Shown here one piece after another: positions 10,905 to 19,960 of a DNA stretch of 20,000 nucleotides (within the stretch, counting starts at the first letter, position 1; every line of letters starts with the position of its first letter). The stretch is taken from positions 4,487,887-4,507,886 of the forward strand of contig CM022666.1 of assembly GCA_012295275.1 (NCBI GenBank). The letters run 5' to 3'. The notes under the pieces were generated by a model that was given only the letters and a program-made list of their open reading frames with translations, ran no database searches and was not told where the DNA came from. A program made the position numbers and the translations under genes. The stretch is from Chrysomallon squamiferum. Taxonomy: Eukaryota; Mollusca; Gastropoda; Neomphalida; Peltospiridae.

Positions 10905-11213
10905 CCTCATCATCATAATTTAACCCCTTGCAGCTCGTGCACAAAACATTGTTGAGAAAAAAACTACAATAGTTTCCCCCTCTATGATGATCATCATAAC
11001 CATAATCATCATTACCATTAACATTATCACCATTACCATCATCATCGCTATCATCATCATCACCATCACAATCATCATTAACATCATAATTATCACCAGC
11101 ACCATCATCACCAATATCACCATCATCATCATCATCATCACCCATTACCCATCACCATGATCATCATCATTATCATTACCAACATCATCATCATCATCAT
11201 CATCATTACTAAT
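10905..11213 (+). repeat. Degenerate (ATC)n array
   Basis: ATC/ACC/ATT trinucleotides across about 300 bp, interrupted by a unique insert at about 10918-10982. Pure runs occur near 11121-11141 and 11187-11205. Poly-Asp and poly-Met minus-strand frames are its translations. Confidence 0.93.
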
Positions 11214-11399
11214 AATGACTTAACACGCTTAATTTTAACGACTTAATTCTGTTTGATGTCGACACAAACTGACAGAGGTTTTGATTGTTGTATGTAAGTT
11301 GTACGTTAGAACATGAGTCAAGCAATTATTAAATATTTAACTTATTATACCACCCACCCCCCTTCCTTCCTAACATGTACACTACTACTACTACAACAC
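11214..11399. other. Short unique stretch
   Basis: AT-rich with a C-run cluster at about 11351-11361 and an ACT run near 11381-11392. No gene. Confidence 0.4.
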
Positions 11400-11660
11400 C
11401 CCTGATGCAGAATTTATACAACAATTAGCATAATTATACAACCTTCAAACAACAGGAACCGACAGCCGAAGTAATTATGCTATGTTAATGAGCTTCGCAG
11501 CAACCAAAGCACGTAATACGGGAAAGTTTTAACCGTGGAGGTTTTTAATTATTTATATTTAATGTCTGTGATATAATTTATTACTTTGTCACGGTTTTGT
11601 CGGAAATACCTCCGCATCACAGAAGTTATGGTTAGATAATGGTTTTTAGCAAGGCAGAAA
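11400..11660. other. Complex TAATTA-rich island, possible conserved non-coding element
   Basis: About 260 bp with no simple repeat, unusual for this window. It contains AGCATAATTA at 11427-11436 and its exact reverse complement TAATTATGCT at 11472-11481, plus TTAATGAG and TTTTTAATTATT. Homeodomain proteins typically bind TAATTA cores and POU-type factors ATGCTAAT-like sites, so an enhancer is conceivable. This is inference: AT-rich DNA produces such words by chance. Confidence 0.3.
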
Positions 11661-11870
11661 CTAACGCATGGACACATGTATGTTGTTACGTGTGCCTATT
11701 ATTTGTTCGTTAATTTTAAATAAGGTGGTGGCGAAATTAATGCCTGGTGTTATGTATTTATGTTATATATGTATGTATTTAGAGAAAGAGAAACATACAT
11801 GCATAGACACACATACATACATACTTATATACACTACTTAAATATAATAAAAATAAATACATAAATGTAC
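11661..11870. other. AT-rich unique DNA with CATA run
   Basis: Mostly unique to about 11750; then GTAT/CATA-like decayed repeats at about 11757-11870. No gene. Confidence 0.45.
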
Positions 11871-12240
11871 ACTTGGACAGACAGATAGACAGACACTGAG
11901 ATCTAGAATTTTCATTTCTGTATTTATTTACTCTTTCCTTTTTTATTATAATTTTTTAAATTTCTATTTATTAATTTATTTATTATTATTAAATTTTGCT
12001 TTTTGTATGTCCTCATGACATTAAGTGAACTAAAATAAAAAGCAGCAAAGACATACAGACAGACAGACATGTCCTAATTTTTTGCTTTTAGTTTTACTTC
12101 ATTTCTTTACGATTTCATTTTTCTTAAGAATCTTTTCTTCTTTTTCTTCACAGCTATCTTCACAATGATAATGTGAACTGACAGAACTAAACACACAGAC
12201 AGACAGACAGACAGATTTCATATCGTTTCTTTTTTCTTTC
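11871..12240 (+). repeat. Three GACA clusters in similar T-rich modules
   Basis: GACA runs at 11876-11896, 12056-12069 and 12196-12215 are each preceded by GTGAACT- or GTACACTT-like words and followed by T-rich DNA. Spacing is about 180 and 140 bp. This may be a degenerate tandem triplication, or independent GACA expansion. Confidence 0.5.
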
Positions 12241-12375
12241 ATTATTTTCTTTTAATTTTTTTTAATTTTAATTTTCAAAAAAAAAAATTATAAAAATATA
12301 TTTATTTCTTCTCCTTCTTTTTTCTTTTTTTCTTTTTTTCTTTTTTTTCTTCTCTTTTTAAAAAAATAAAAATAT
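12241..12375 (+). repeat. T-rich / TTTTC low-complexity tract
   Basis: Runs of T interrupted by C and A; it forms the Lys-rich end of a 62-codon minus-strand frame (12302-12490). Confidence 0.8.
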
Positions 12376-12540
12376 TTTCGTGGTTAACAATATTGCTTTG
12401 CATTCTCTTCGCATCAAAAAAACGCCTGCCAAAACTCAGAACTCTGCCATCAAAGTTTCTTGGCTGCCTCTCGATCAATGGCTGGCACATAAAGAGATTC
12501 CTGTTTACAGTTGATTCAAATCAGAAAACCTGTCTGCTTG
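12376..12540 (-). other. Unique island, weak minus-strand frame downstream of a promoter-like site
   Basis: A minus-strand frame starts with ATG at 12490-12488 (MCQPLIERQPRNF) and stays protein-like for about 45 codons before entering the T-rich tract and becoming poly-Lys. The ATG lies roughly 55 nt beyond the start site expected from the TATA box at 12576-12571. There is no recognisable domain, and the Lys-rich end argues against a functional product. It could be a 5' exon, a pseudogene piece or chance. Confidence 0.2.
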
Positions 12541-12620
12541 GCACGCTTCGTTAAGCACAGTGCAGAGCAATTTATACCCCAGCGCCGCGAACACACGCCT
12601 CTCACGCCTGTCGGAATTAC
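12541..12620 (-). promoter_or_regulatory. CpG-dense TATA-box island (candidate promoter, minus strand)
   Basis: On the minus strand, TATAAA at 12576-12571 sits in GGGGTATAAATTGC, directly downstream of GC-rich DNA. Eight CpG dinucleotides occur in these 80 bp, far more than elsewhere in the window. The layout is that of a TATA-type RNA polymerase II core promoter, with a start expected about 12545. No initiator is obvious, and there is no proof of transcription. Confidence 0.3.
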
Positions 12621-12715
12621 CAGCCCAAATCCTGTTCCACTTACAAACACAGTCCAAGTTTTTAAAGTCACAAACGTGTTACGTTAATGGAGATTTTTAA
12701 TCATTTCGGTAGGTG

Positions 12716-12833
12716 TGATGATGATAGTAGTAGTAGTAGTAGTGTGGTGGTGGTGGTAGTGGTAGTAGTGGTGGTGGTGGTGGTGGTAGTGGTAGTGGTA
12801 GTGGTAGTAGTAGTAGTAGTAGTAGTAGTAGTA

Positions 12834-12870
<37 letters not shown>

Positions 12871-13376
12871 GGTGGTGGTAGTGGTAGTAGTAGTAGTAGT
12901 GGTGGTGGTGGTGGTAGTGGTAGTTGAAGTAGTAGTAGTAGTAGTGGTAGTAATAGTAGTGGTAGTGGTAGTAGTAGTAGTGGTATGGTAATAGTAATAG
13001 TAGTAGTAGTAGTAATAATATAATAATAATAATGGTAGTAGTAGTAGTGGTAATAGTAATAGTAGTTATAATAATAATAATAGTAGTAGTAGTAGTAGTA
13101 ATAGTTTTAATAGTAGTAGTAGTAGTAATAGTAATAGTAACAACAATATAATAATATTATTATTATTATTATTAACAACAGTAATAATAGTAATAACAAT
13201 AAAAATAATAGTAATAATAATAGTAATAATAATAGTTTTAATAGTAGTAGTAGTAGTAATAACAATAATAACAACAACAATAATAATAATAATAATAATA
13301 ACAATAATAATAATAACAGTAATAACTATATAACAATAATAAAAATAATAGCAATAATAATAATAATAATAATCAT
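12716..13376 (+). repeat. Large trinucleotide patchwork GTA / GTG / AAT / AAC
   Basis: About 660 bp made almost wholly of trinucleotides. GTA and GTG dominate from 12716 to about 13010, AAT, AGT and ATT from there to about 13160, AAT and AAC to 13376. The left-to-right drift from GTG to GTA to AAT suggests stepwise substitution spreading through one expanding array. Poly-Leu and poly-Tyr frames are artefacts. Confidence 0.96.
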
Positions 13377-14256
13377 AGAAATTTTGATATTAATCTCTTC
13401 TATAATATTTGTGGTTTATAATCTGTTCTGATTTTTGTAAGATTCAAACATTTTTTTTTTTTTTTTTTTTTTTAGAAAAAAGAAGAAAAGATTAAAGTGA
13501 AAAAAGTAGGTAAAGTGATGAATAAATAAAATTAAAAAAATGTTAGGAAGAAAACCACAATCATTTAAAAAAAAATTAATTAGGTTTTTGACATTTAGTC
13601 TAAGTTTACAATGCATGGTTAATTAAAGTACGGCTATGAAGTACAAAAGGAAAAAGAAGAAATAATCATAAAAAGAAAATTCAAATTAAATTTTGTTGCC
13701 GATTCCAGTATTTCATAAGAACCATATAAATCTTTGTTCCAAAATAAAACCAGTAAGAATTATCACATAATGAAAATAATCATAATAAAAAATATTTTTC
13801 CTAAAAAAAAATCTTAATAAGAATTTTAATTAACCACATTATAAACCTGTATTCACATGTACAGCCAAAGGCAAAAATTGTAAAAAATAATTTTATTTAA
13901 TGATTAAGTAAATAATGGACCATCTTCTGCAGAGAATAAAATATTAAATATGATTTACCAGTGAATAAAAATACAGAATATTACATACGACCGTCTTCTT
14001 AGCATATATCATATATATAAGTAAAATATCTAATACGGTAAGTATTTCATACATTATAATCTTATATATTATATATTAAATAAGTAAACTATTTCAAAAG
14101 TGTTTGAAATTTTTGGTATAAGATATAGTGTTTTTCTTGGATAACTGGAGAATACATTAACTCAGAGTGTGTTTCTGTGGAGTAAAATGGGTTATTTCCC
14201 AGTCTAGCTAGTGCTCCAGAATTCCTATTTTTGGGACAAATCACTGATAAAAAATT
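13377..14256. other. AT-rich DNA, no gene
   Basis: About 880 bp, very AT-rich, with a T23 tract at 13451-13473 and many A-runs. A strong donor-like word CG|GTAAGTAT occurs on the plus strand at 14038-14047, but the upstream sequence is AT-rich with stops. Frames of 66 codons are random. Confidence 0.5.
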
Positions 14257-14329
14257 TTTTTTTTTTTTTTTTTCACTGCTAACTGGCAAAATTAGCTTAT
14301 TTAGTAATCAGGTTTCTTCATCTTTTACC

Positions 14330-14360
<31 letters not shown>
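14257..14360 (+). repeat. Two poly-T tracts
   Basis: T-runs at about 14257-14272 and about 14331-14355. Confidence 0.9.
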
Positions 14361-14567
14361 ATATGATTGATGGGCAATATCATTAAACAAATATTTATTC
14401 ATTGACTCAGCTCTGTTACATACACGCCATAGACAATGGCATTAATAAAAATTATTAAAAAAAAAAACCACACTGGACAATGAACATTTTCTATTGATCA
14501 CACCAGCCCATTTATCCACTCAGAGTCTTGTGTGATATGAAACAAGACATTTTTTTTTTTCTAACCC
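14361..14567. other. Unique AT-rich DNA
   Basis: Contains a minus-strand AATAAA (14399-14394), T and A runs, and a strong plus-strand branch point and pyrimidine tract entering the next island. No gene called. Confidence 0.4.
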
Positions 14568-15570
<1,003 letters not shown>

Positions 15571-15734
15571 AGGACAGATATACTCTCAACAGTCTGCTAC
15601 ACTCAGAACTGTCGGCACCCTACAGCGTTTGCTGCCCAAAAACTTCAGCAGTCCAAGTCACAAATGCCGGAAGTTATTGTGTGTTTTCACACATTTGTGT
15701 GTTTATATCTCCAGCGATTGTGTTACAACCATTA
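15571..15734. other. Higher-complexity unique island
   Basis: Mixed-composition DNA at about 15580-15730, including a 16-nt perfect hairpin (TGTGTG, T4 loop, CACACA) at 15678-15693. The plus-strand frame here ends with a stop at 15762-15764 and lacks splice support. Confidence 0.4.
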
Positions 15735-15748
15735 ACACCAGGTGGCGC
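15735..15748 (+). promoter_or_regulatory. CTCF-like binding motif
   Basis: ACACCAGGTGGCGC agrees with the common animal CTCF core CCASYAGRKGGCRS at 13 of 14 positions; the first base differs. The two CG-bearing positions stand out in AT-rich DNA. CTCF is an insulator and loop-anchoring zinc-finger protein found across bilaterian animals. Binding here is inferred from sequence alone. Confidence 0.4.
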
Positions 15749-16003
15749 TCAGAGAGACCTGTAAAACACAGACTGCAGTAATAGCAGGAAGTAACTCCTG
15801 TGTGATATCTACTTATGTAACAGGCAAGACCTGTTTGTATACGGTTTTTTTTTTATCTCACTGCTCTGTTGTGAGTTCTTGTAATTAGTTTTCTAATGAA
15901 AGGTGATGAAAGGGAAAATGCAAAGTCAGTCTTGTTATTGGTTTATCTTTAGTAAAGGGTCAGGAGTTTCTTTGTTAACACAGAACCAAGACAAGAGATA
16001 TAC
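15749..16003. other. Unique stretch with small palindromes
   Basis: Small inverted repeats at about 15785-15800 (CAGGA / TCCTG) and 15819-15835 (AACAGG / CCTGTT). Otherwise unremarkable. Confidence 0.4.
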
Positions 16004-16014
16004 ATGTACATGCA

Positions 16015-16045
<31 letters not shown>

Positions 16046-16200
16046 TTACAAACATATGTATACACATACATACATACATACATACATACATACATACATA
16101 CATACATACATACATACATACATACATACATACATACATACATACATACAAACATACAAACATACATATATACATACATACATACAAACATACAGACTAG
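16004..16200 (+). repeat. (GT)n, (TA)n and long (ACAT)n array
   Basis: GT at about 16015-16032, TA at about 16033-16044, then about 30 CATA units at 16065-16190 with a few ACAA variants near the right end. Its orientation is opposite to the GTAT array at 17131-17222. Confidence 0.97.
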
Positions 16201-16600
16201 GCACACACACATTTAAATCATCACATATTACACAAACAAACATTCAATTTTTTTTTTTTACAAATACATAGATATATACAGATACACACACACATTTTAA
16301 ATCATTACAGAAACACACAAATATACAAATAAAATTTCACACATCAAGTATAGATATATTATATATCTTTAATACTATGAAATGACAAACATAGAGATAA
16401 GTTTGTATATCTTTTATATTACACAAAACACAAAACATAGATTTGATATAATAACAAAAATATTGAGATATGATATATATATGATACACGTACTGAAAAA
16501 CGACATCTATATGCCACAAACACAGATATATAGAAATACGACAAATATATCACACACACACATATCACATATCTTTTATATTACACAATGACACAAAGAT
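16201..16600. other. ACA- and TA-rich low-complexity DNA
   Basis: Degenerate CACA, ATAT and ACAAA words, including two related segments with ATATCTTTTATATTACACAA (about 16407-16426 and 16567-16587), an apparent decayed duplication about 160 bp apart. No gene. Confidence 0.5.
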
Positions 16601-16933
16601 ATGACGAGCTGCAATAGTTTACTCAGACCTTTCAATCATTCTGTAACGAGCGCATACAGATATGTGTGTGCAGCCATATTGATTGTGCCGAGCGACACAC
16701 AGACAAGCCTGGCACTTGTAGAAATTACTCAATACTCAAACTGACACAAGCAGACAGAAACTCAGCTCTCTTCATTTTAAATGGCAGTCTCGGAGACCTG
16801 CCAATATTTTTTTTTTTTAACTTTTTTATGAGTTTCGCTGTATCGTCTTCGCATAATGGTCGGATATTTATATACATGTGTGTTGAAGGTTTCTGCTAAG
16901 TTGTTCTATGTTTTGTTTTGGTGTTTTTTTTTT
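16601..16933. other. Unique island then AT-rich DNA
   Basis: Mixed composition at about 16601-16800, with an interrupted palindrome GGCAGTCTCGGAGACCTGCC at 16783-16802. After that the sequence is T-rich. A plus-strand frame (16666-16899) lacks splice support and recognisable motifs. Confidence 0.4.
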
Positions 16934-16976
16934 TTTTATAATGAAGGGAATGTAGGTATTTATGTTTTAAAATATG

Positions 16977-17031
<55 letters not shown>

Positions 17032-17076
17032 ATTTAAAACATAAATACATATGCCTATATTCCCTTCATCATAAAA
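16934..17076. repeat. Long inverted repeat enclosing (TG)n
   Basis: Left arm 16934-16971 (38 nt) and right arm 17033-17076 (44 nt) are reverse complements at 36 of 38 aligned positions plus a 6-nt insertion (CATATG in the reverse complement of the right arm). The arms contain the unique word GATGAAGGGAAT / AATGAAGGGAAT and TATTTATGTTTTAAA. The loop is a (TG)n microsatellite of about 25 units (16980-17029). It could be a fold-back element with a microsatellite core or a local inverted duplication. Confidence 0.9.
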
Positions 17077-17110
17077 CATATACACATGCATACATATATA
17101 TGTGTTGGTG

Positions 17111-17114
17111 TGTT

Positions 17115-17149
<35 letters not shown>

Positions 17150-17225
17150 ATGTATGTATGTATGTATGTATGTATGTATGTATGTATGTATGTATGTATG
17201 TATGTATGTATGTATGTATGTATAA
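17111..17225 (+). repeat. (GT)n to long (GTAT)n array
   Basis: Short GT run, then about 23 uninterrupted GTAT units at 17131-17222. Confidence 0.98.
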
Positions 17226-17430
17226 ATATGTATGCATGAATTTATGTATGTTTTTTTGGTTGTTTTATGTATGTACCTGTTTATGCATGTACTTTTGTAT
17301 GTGTGTATGTACATGTGTATGTCTGTGTGTATGTACAAATGTACACAAATACATACATATCGATGTATTTATATTTCTATGTATGTATGTATGTGTGTGT
17401 GTGTATGTCTGTCTGTCTGGGTGTCAGTGT
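17226..17430 (+). repeat. Decayed GTAT / TGTG repeat
   Basis: TGTATG-type words with many substitutions, ending in TCTG units near 17410-17420. Confidence 0.7.
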
Positions 17431-17655
17431 GTGTAGTCTGTTCAGTTAACAAGAACGCCAGCCTGTGACAAAACACTGTGGTGTGTGTAGATGATGTGGG
17501 AATATCAGCAGATGTCATACAGGCTGTATGTCACACAGAGGAGATACACAGTGCAGCCAGCAGGCTTTCTGTAAAATCCCCAATTCTCCAACATCTCTCA
17601 CAGTCTGTATTGATTAGCACATCAGTACAGACACACTTTCAGTATCTAGATCAAA
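17431..17655. other. Higher-complexity unique island
   Basis: About 225 bp of mixed composition rich in CAG/CTG words. A plus-strand frame through it (from about 17478) has normal residue composition up to the poly-A, but no good donor or acceptor and no known motif, so no gene is called. It contains a short palindrome CATACAG-G-CTGTATG at 17516-17530. Confidence 0.35.
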
Positions 17656-17760
17656 AGTGCAACAACAACAACAACAACAAAAAAAAAAAAAAATTAAATA
17701 AATTAAAAATTAAAAAAAAAAAAACAAAAAAAACAACTACTGTAATAATAATAATAATTT
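17656..17760 (+). repeat. (AAC)n and A-rich low-complexity tract
   Basis: AAC units at about 17660-17680, then A-runs and AAT units to 17758. It could be the decayed tail of a retroposon, but no body is recognisable upstream. Confidence 0.75.
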
Positions 17761-17929
17761 TGTTTTTTTGGAAACTATCTTTAACCATCATGAAAAAAGT
17801 GTGACAAAATCTTTCTCACCTATCTTCATTGAATGCATGTGTGCATATCTGTACATGTGTATCTGTGTTTTTCTGTATTATTATTAAGAATGCATACAGA
17901 GAGAAATAAGGATACATTTTCTGACAATC

Positions 17930-17979
17930 TCTCTCTCTCTCTCTTTCTCTCATTTTCTCTGTCATTGCTCTACCCTCCA

Positions 17980-18010
<31 letters not shown>
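17930..18010 (+). repeat. (CT)n and (CA)n short microsatellites
   Basis: CT-rich run at about 17930-17985 and about 11 CA units at about 17988-18008. Confidence 0.9.
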
Positions 18011-18259
18011 CAGACTGAGAGAAAAAGTTTAAAGATCAACGTACTTTGTTCTTCTACAGTAAAAACAAATTACTAAAATGTTACACTAGTTCGAAACAAA
18101 GTAAAACCACGTAACAGTCACAAAGTGGAACACTGTAACAACCTGTGTTACTGCACTGTCGAAACTGACAAATAATGCATCTGACATTTCACATAAATAA
18201 CAGGCAGCTCTATTAGCTTGAGAAAATATTTGTGACCTGCATTAATCTATATTCTTTTG
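18011..18259. other. Unique stretch before poly-A
   Basis: Mixed composition with repeated GTAACA/GTGTTAC words at about 18111-18155. No gene. The poly-A next to it could mark a retroposed fragment, but no box A or box B is visible. Confidence 0.35.
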
Positions 18260-18287
18260 AAAAAAAAAAAAAAAAAAAAAAAAAAAA
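18260..18287 (+). repeat. Poly-A tract (A28)
   Basis: Perfect homopolymer of 28 A. Confidence 0.98.
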
Positions 18288-18439
18288 CCCAAAACCCTCA
18301 ACAACAACAAAAGAATGAAACAAAAAAAAAAAACCAACAAGGTCTTCAGTCAATATCAAACAATACAAATCCATGTGTCAGTATTAATAATGACAGAATG
18401 AAACAAAAATAAAAACGAAAAAGAGGAAAATATAGGATT

Positions 18440-18810
18440 TGATGACACAATATGACATATATGTGACTAACGACTACAATTACATGACCAAAGATATATG
18501 GATTAGATACAGAGTATGATATATGACTAAAATTGTAAAAATATGACTAAGATTACATACGTCACATAGTGTGATATATGACTTAAGATTCTTTGACTTT
18601 TGACTAATTCTGATGACACATAACTAAGACAATGTCACATTTATCTAAATATTTATATGTATGATTAAATATGGTTAACACACTGTGGCTAAAAATATCA
18701 CATTTAAAACAAGACTAAAAATCTAAGTCATTATGGCCTGTGACTAAATTATATGACATGATATTTATGGCTAAGTCTTAAGGTATATAATATATGGCCT
18801 GTTCTATATA
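18440..18810 (+). repeat. Degenerate minisatellite, about 20-bp period
   Basis: The word ATATGACTAA and close variants (GTGACTAA, ATGACCAA, ATGACTTAA, TTGACTAAT, TAACTAAG, TGGCTAAA, AGACTAAA) recur with spacings mostly of 18-22 bp, or twice that, over about 370 bp. Stops occur in every frame. It is an old AT-rich tandem array. Confidence 0.75.
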
Positions 18811-19022
18811 ACATATGACAATAGGATAAAAGCTATATTATACACCAGACTGTTGTTATATATTACTTAAACTCTATGACATGTAATAAATATGATATAG
18901 GTCTAAGCCTCTCAGACAAAAGATACTATTTAAATGATGAAAGAAAAAAGATAAAGAATGTGATGAAGAAGAAGAAGAAGAAGAAAAACAACACCAACTT
19001 AAACAAAAAAGAAGAACAAGAA
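18811..19022. other. AT-rich unique DNA
   Basis: No gene or clear repeat, apart from GAA units near 18967-18983 at the start of the next array. Confidence 0.45.
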
Positions 19023-19057
19023 GTAGAATAATAATAATAATAATAAAATAATAATAA

Positions 19058-19092
<35 letters not shown>

Positions 19093-19121
19093 GAAGAAGA
19101 AGAAGAAGAAGAAGAAGAAAG
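19023..19121 (+). repeat. (AAT)n to (AAG)n compound array
   Basis: AAT units with A-rich interruptions at about 19027-19092 switch abruptly to AAG units at about 19092-19121. Confidence 0.96.
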
Positions 19122-19277
19122 AAGAGAAACAGAATATATTTATAATAAATAGATTATAGCTCATAAACGTGATTACATTATTACCACATATTCTGCAATG
19201 AGGTGAAATATTAACTGTATTTCACACTCTCTGTTAACAATAAAATATCTATATAATATATGTATACAAAGACTTAC

Positions 19278-19357
19278 CTTGTGCCTACCACCAGGTGAGA
19301 TGCCCCCAGTACCCTCCACTGTGTTATTATCCTGTGGGTCGGTTTCAATCGATGATT
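19278..19357 (-). CDS. Internal coding exon of an unrecognised minus-strand gene
   Basis: Read on the minus strand, this 80-nt block is preceded by a pyrimidine tract and acceptor (TTTTATCTTTCATGACAG, AG at 19359-19358) and followed by a near-consensus donor (CACAAG|GTAAGTC, GT at 19277-19276). A branch-point-like TTTTTAAC lies about 38 nt upstream. It is close to 50 percent GC while both flanks are very AT-rich. In one frame (phase 1 entry, phase 0 exit) it encodes 26 residues beginning SSIETDPQDNN and ending SPGGRHK, a polar, Gly/Ser/Asp-rich segment resembling a flexible linker. A second frame is also open, so the frame is not proven. No domain or family is recognisable from so short a piece. 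It may be an alternative exon or a non-coding exon; the splice signals are the strongest evidence. Confidence 0.6.
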
Positions 19358-19401
19358 CTGTCATGAAAGATAAAAAGAAAATAATAACTAGTTAAAAACA
19401 G

Positions 19402-19530
19402 ATAGTAGTAGTAGTAGTAGTAGTAGTAGTAGCAGTAAAGCAATAGAATGTAACTATTGCAAAATGGACAGTAATAGTAGTAGCAGTAGTCGTAGCAGTA
19501 GTAGTAGCAGTAGTAGCAGTAGGAGTAATA
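19402..19530 (+). repeat. (AGT)n / (AGC)n trinucleotide runs
   Basis: AGT units at about 19403-19432, a unique gap, then mixed AGT/AGC at about 19470-19525. These lie just upstream, in minus-strand sense, of the exon acceptor. Confidence 0.92.
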
Positions 19531-19597
19531 AAATATCCACACCAGTAATAAAAACATCAACATTAATAACAATAGTAAAAATAACACGTATAACAAT

Positions 19598-19960
19598 AAT
19601 ATCAATATCAATAACTGTATAAATATCAACATGAACACAATAATAAAAAAAATCAATACCAATAATAACAATTACAGTATCAACATGATTAACAACAAAT
19701 ACAATATCAACAACAGTAATAGCAATAAAAACATCAACACCAGAAATAACAATTACAATATCAACACCAGAAATAACAATAAAAATATCAACACCAGAAA
19801 TAACAATTACAACATCAACATCAGTAATAACACTTACAATATCAACACCAATAAAAACATCAACAGCAGAAACAACAATAAATATTATCAATACCAAAAG
19901 TTAACAAGAACAATATCAACATCAGTGATAACAATTAAAAACATCAAAATCAATTATAAC
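19598..19960 (+). repeat. 27-bp minisatellite in strict register
   Basis: The word ATCAAC (or ATCAAT) begins at 19625, 19652, 19679, 19706, 19733, 19760, 19787, 19814 and 19841: nine starts exactly 27 bp apart. The next are at 19859 (18 bp, one 9-bp step lost), 19887, 19915 and 19942 (27-28 bp). A typical unit reads ATCAACACCAG then AAATAACAATTACAAT. It looks like a degenerate ATC/AAT trinucleotide field that duplicated as 27-mers. A 147-codon minus-strand frame (repeating VDIVIVISG) runs through it, but this follows from a multiple-of-three unit without stop codons. Confidence 0.93.

Noticed and set aside
14003-14047. Strong donor-like CG|GTAAGTAT on the plus strand with a TCTTCTTAG upstream
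   Set aside because: The enclosed 35 nt are AT-only with stops; isolated consensus words are expected in 20 kb.
17478-17804. 108-codon plus-strand frame
   Set aside because: Begins without a convincing start, runs into AAC and poly-A repeats, no splice sites or family motif.
18260-18287. Poly-A as the tail of a processed retrocopy
   Set aside because: No body with RNA polymerase III boxes, coding remnant or target-site duplication is visible upstream.
19454-19897. 147-codon minus-strand frame with repeating VDIVIVISG
   Set aside because: Produced by a 27-bp AT-rich repeat without stop codons; ends in poly-Leu from trinucleotide repeats, and has no splice link to the nearby exon.
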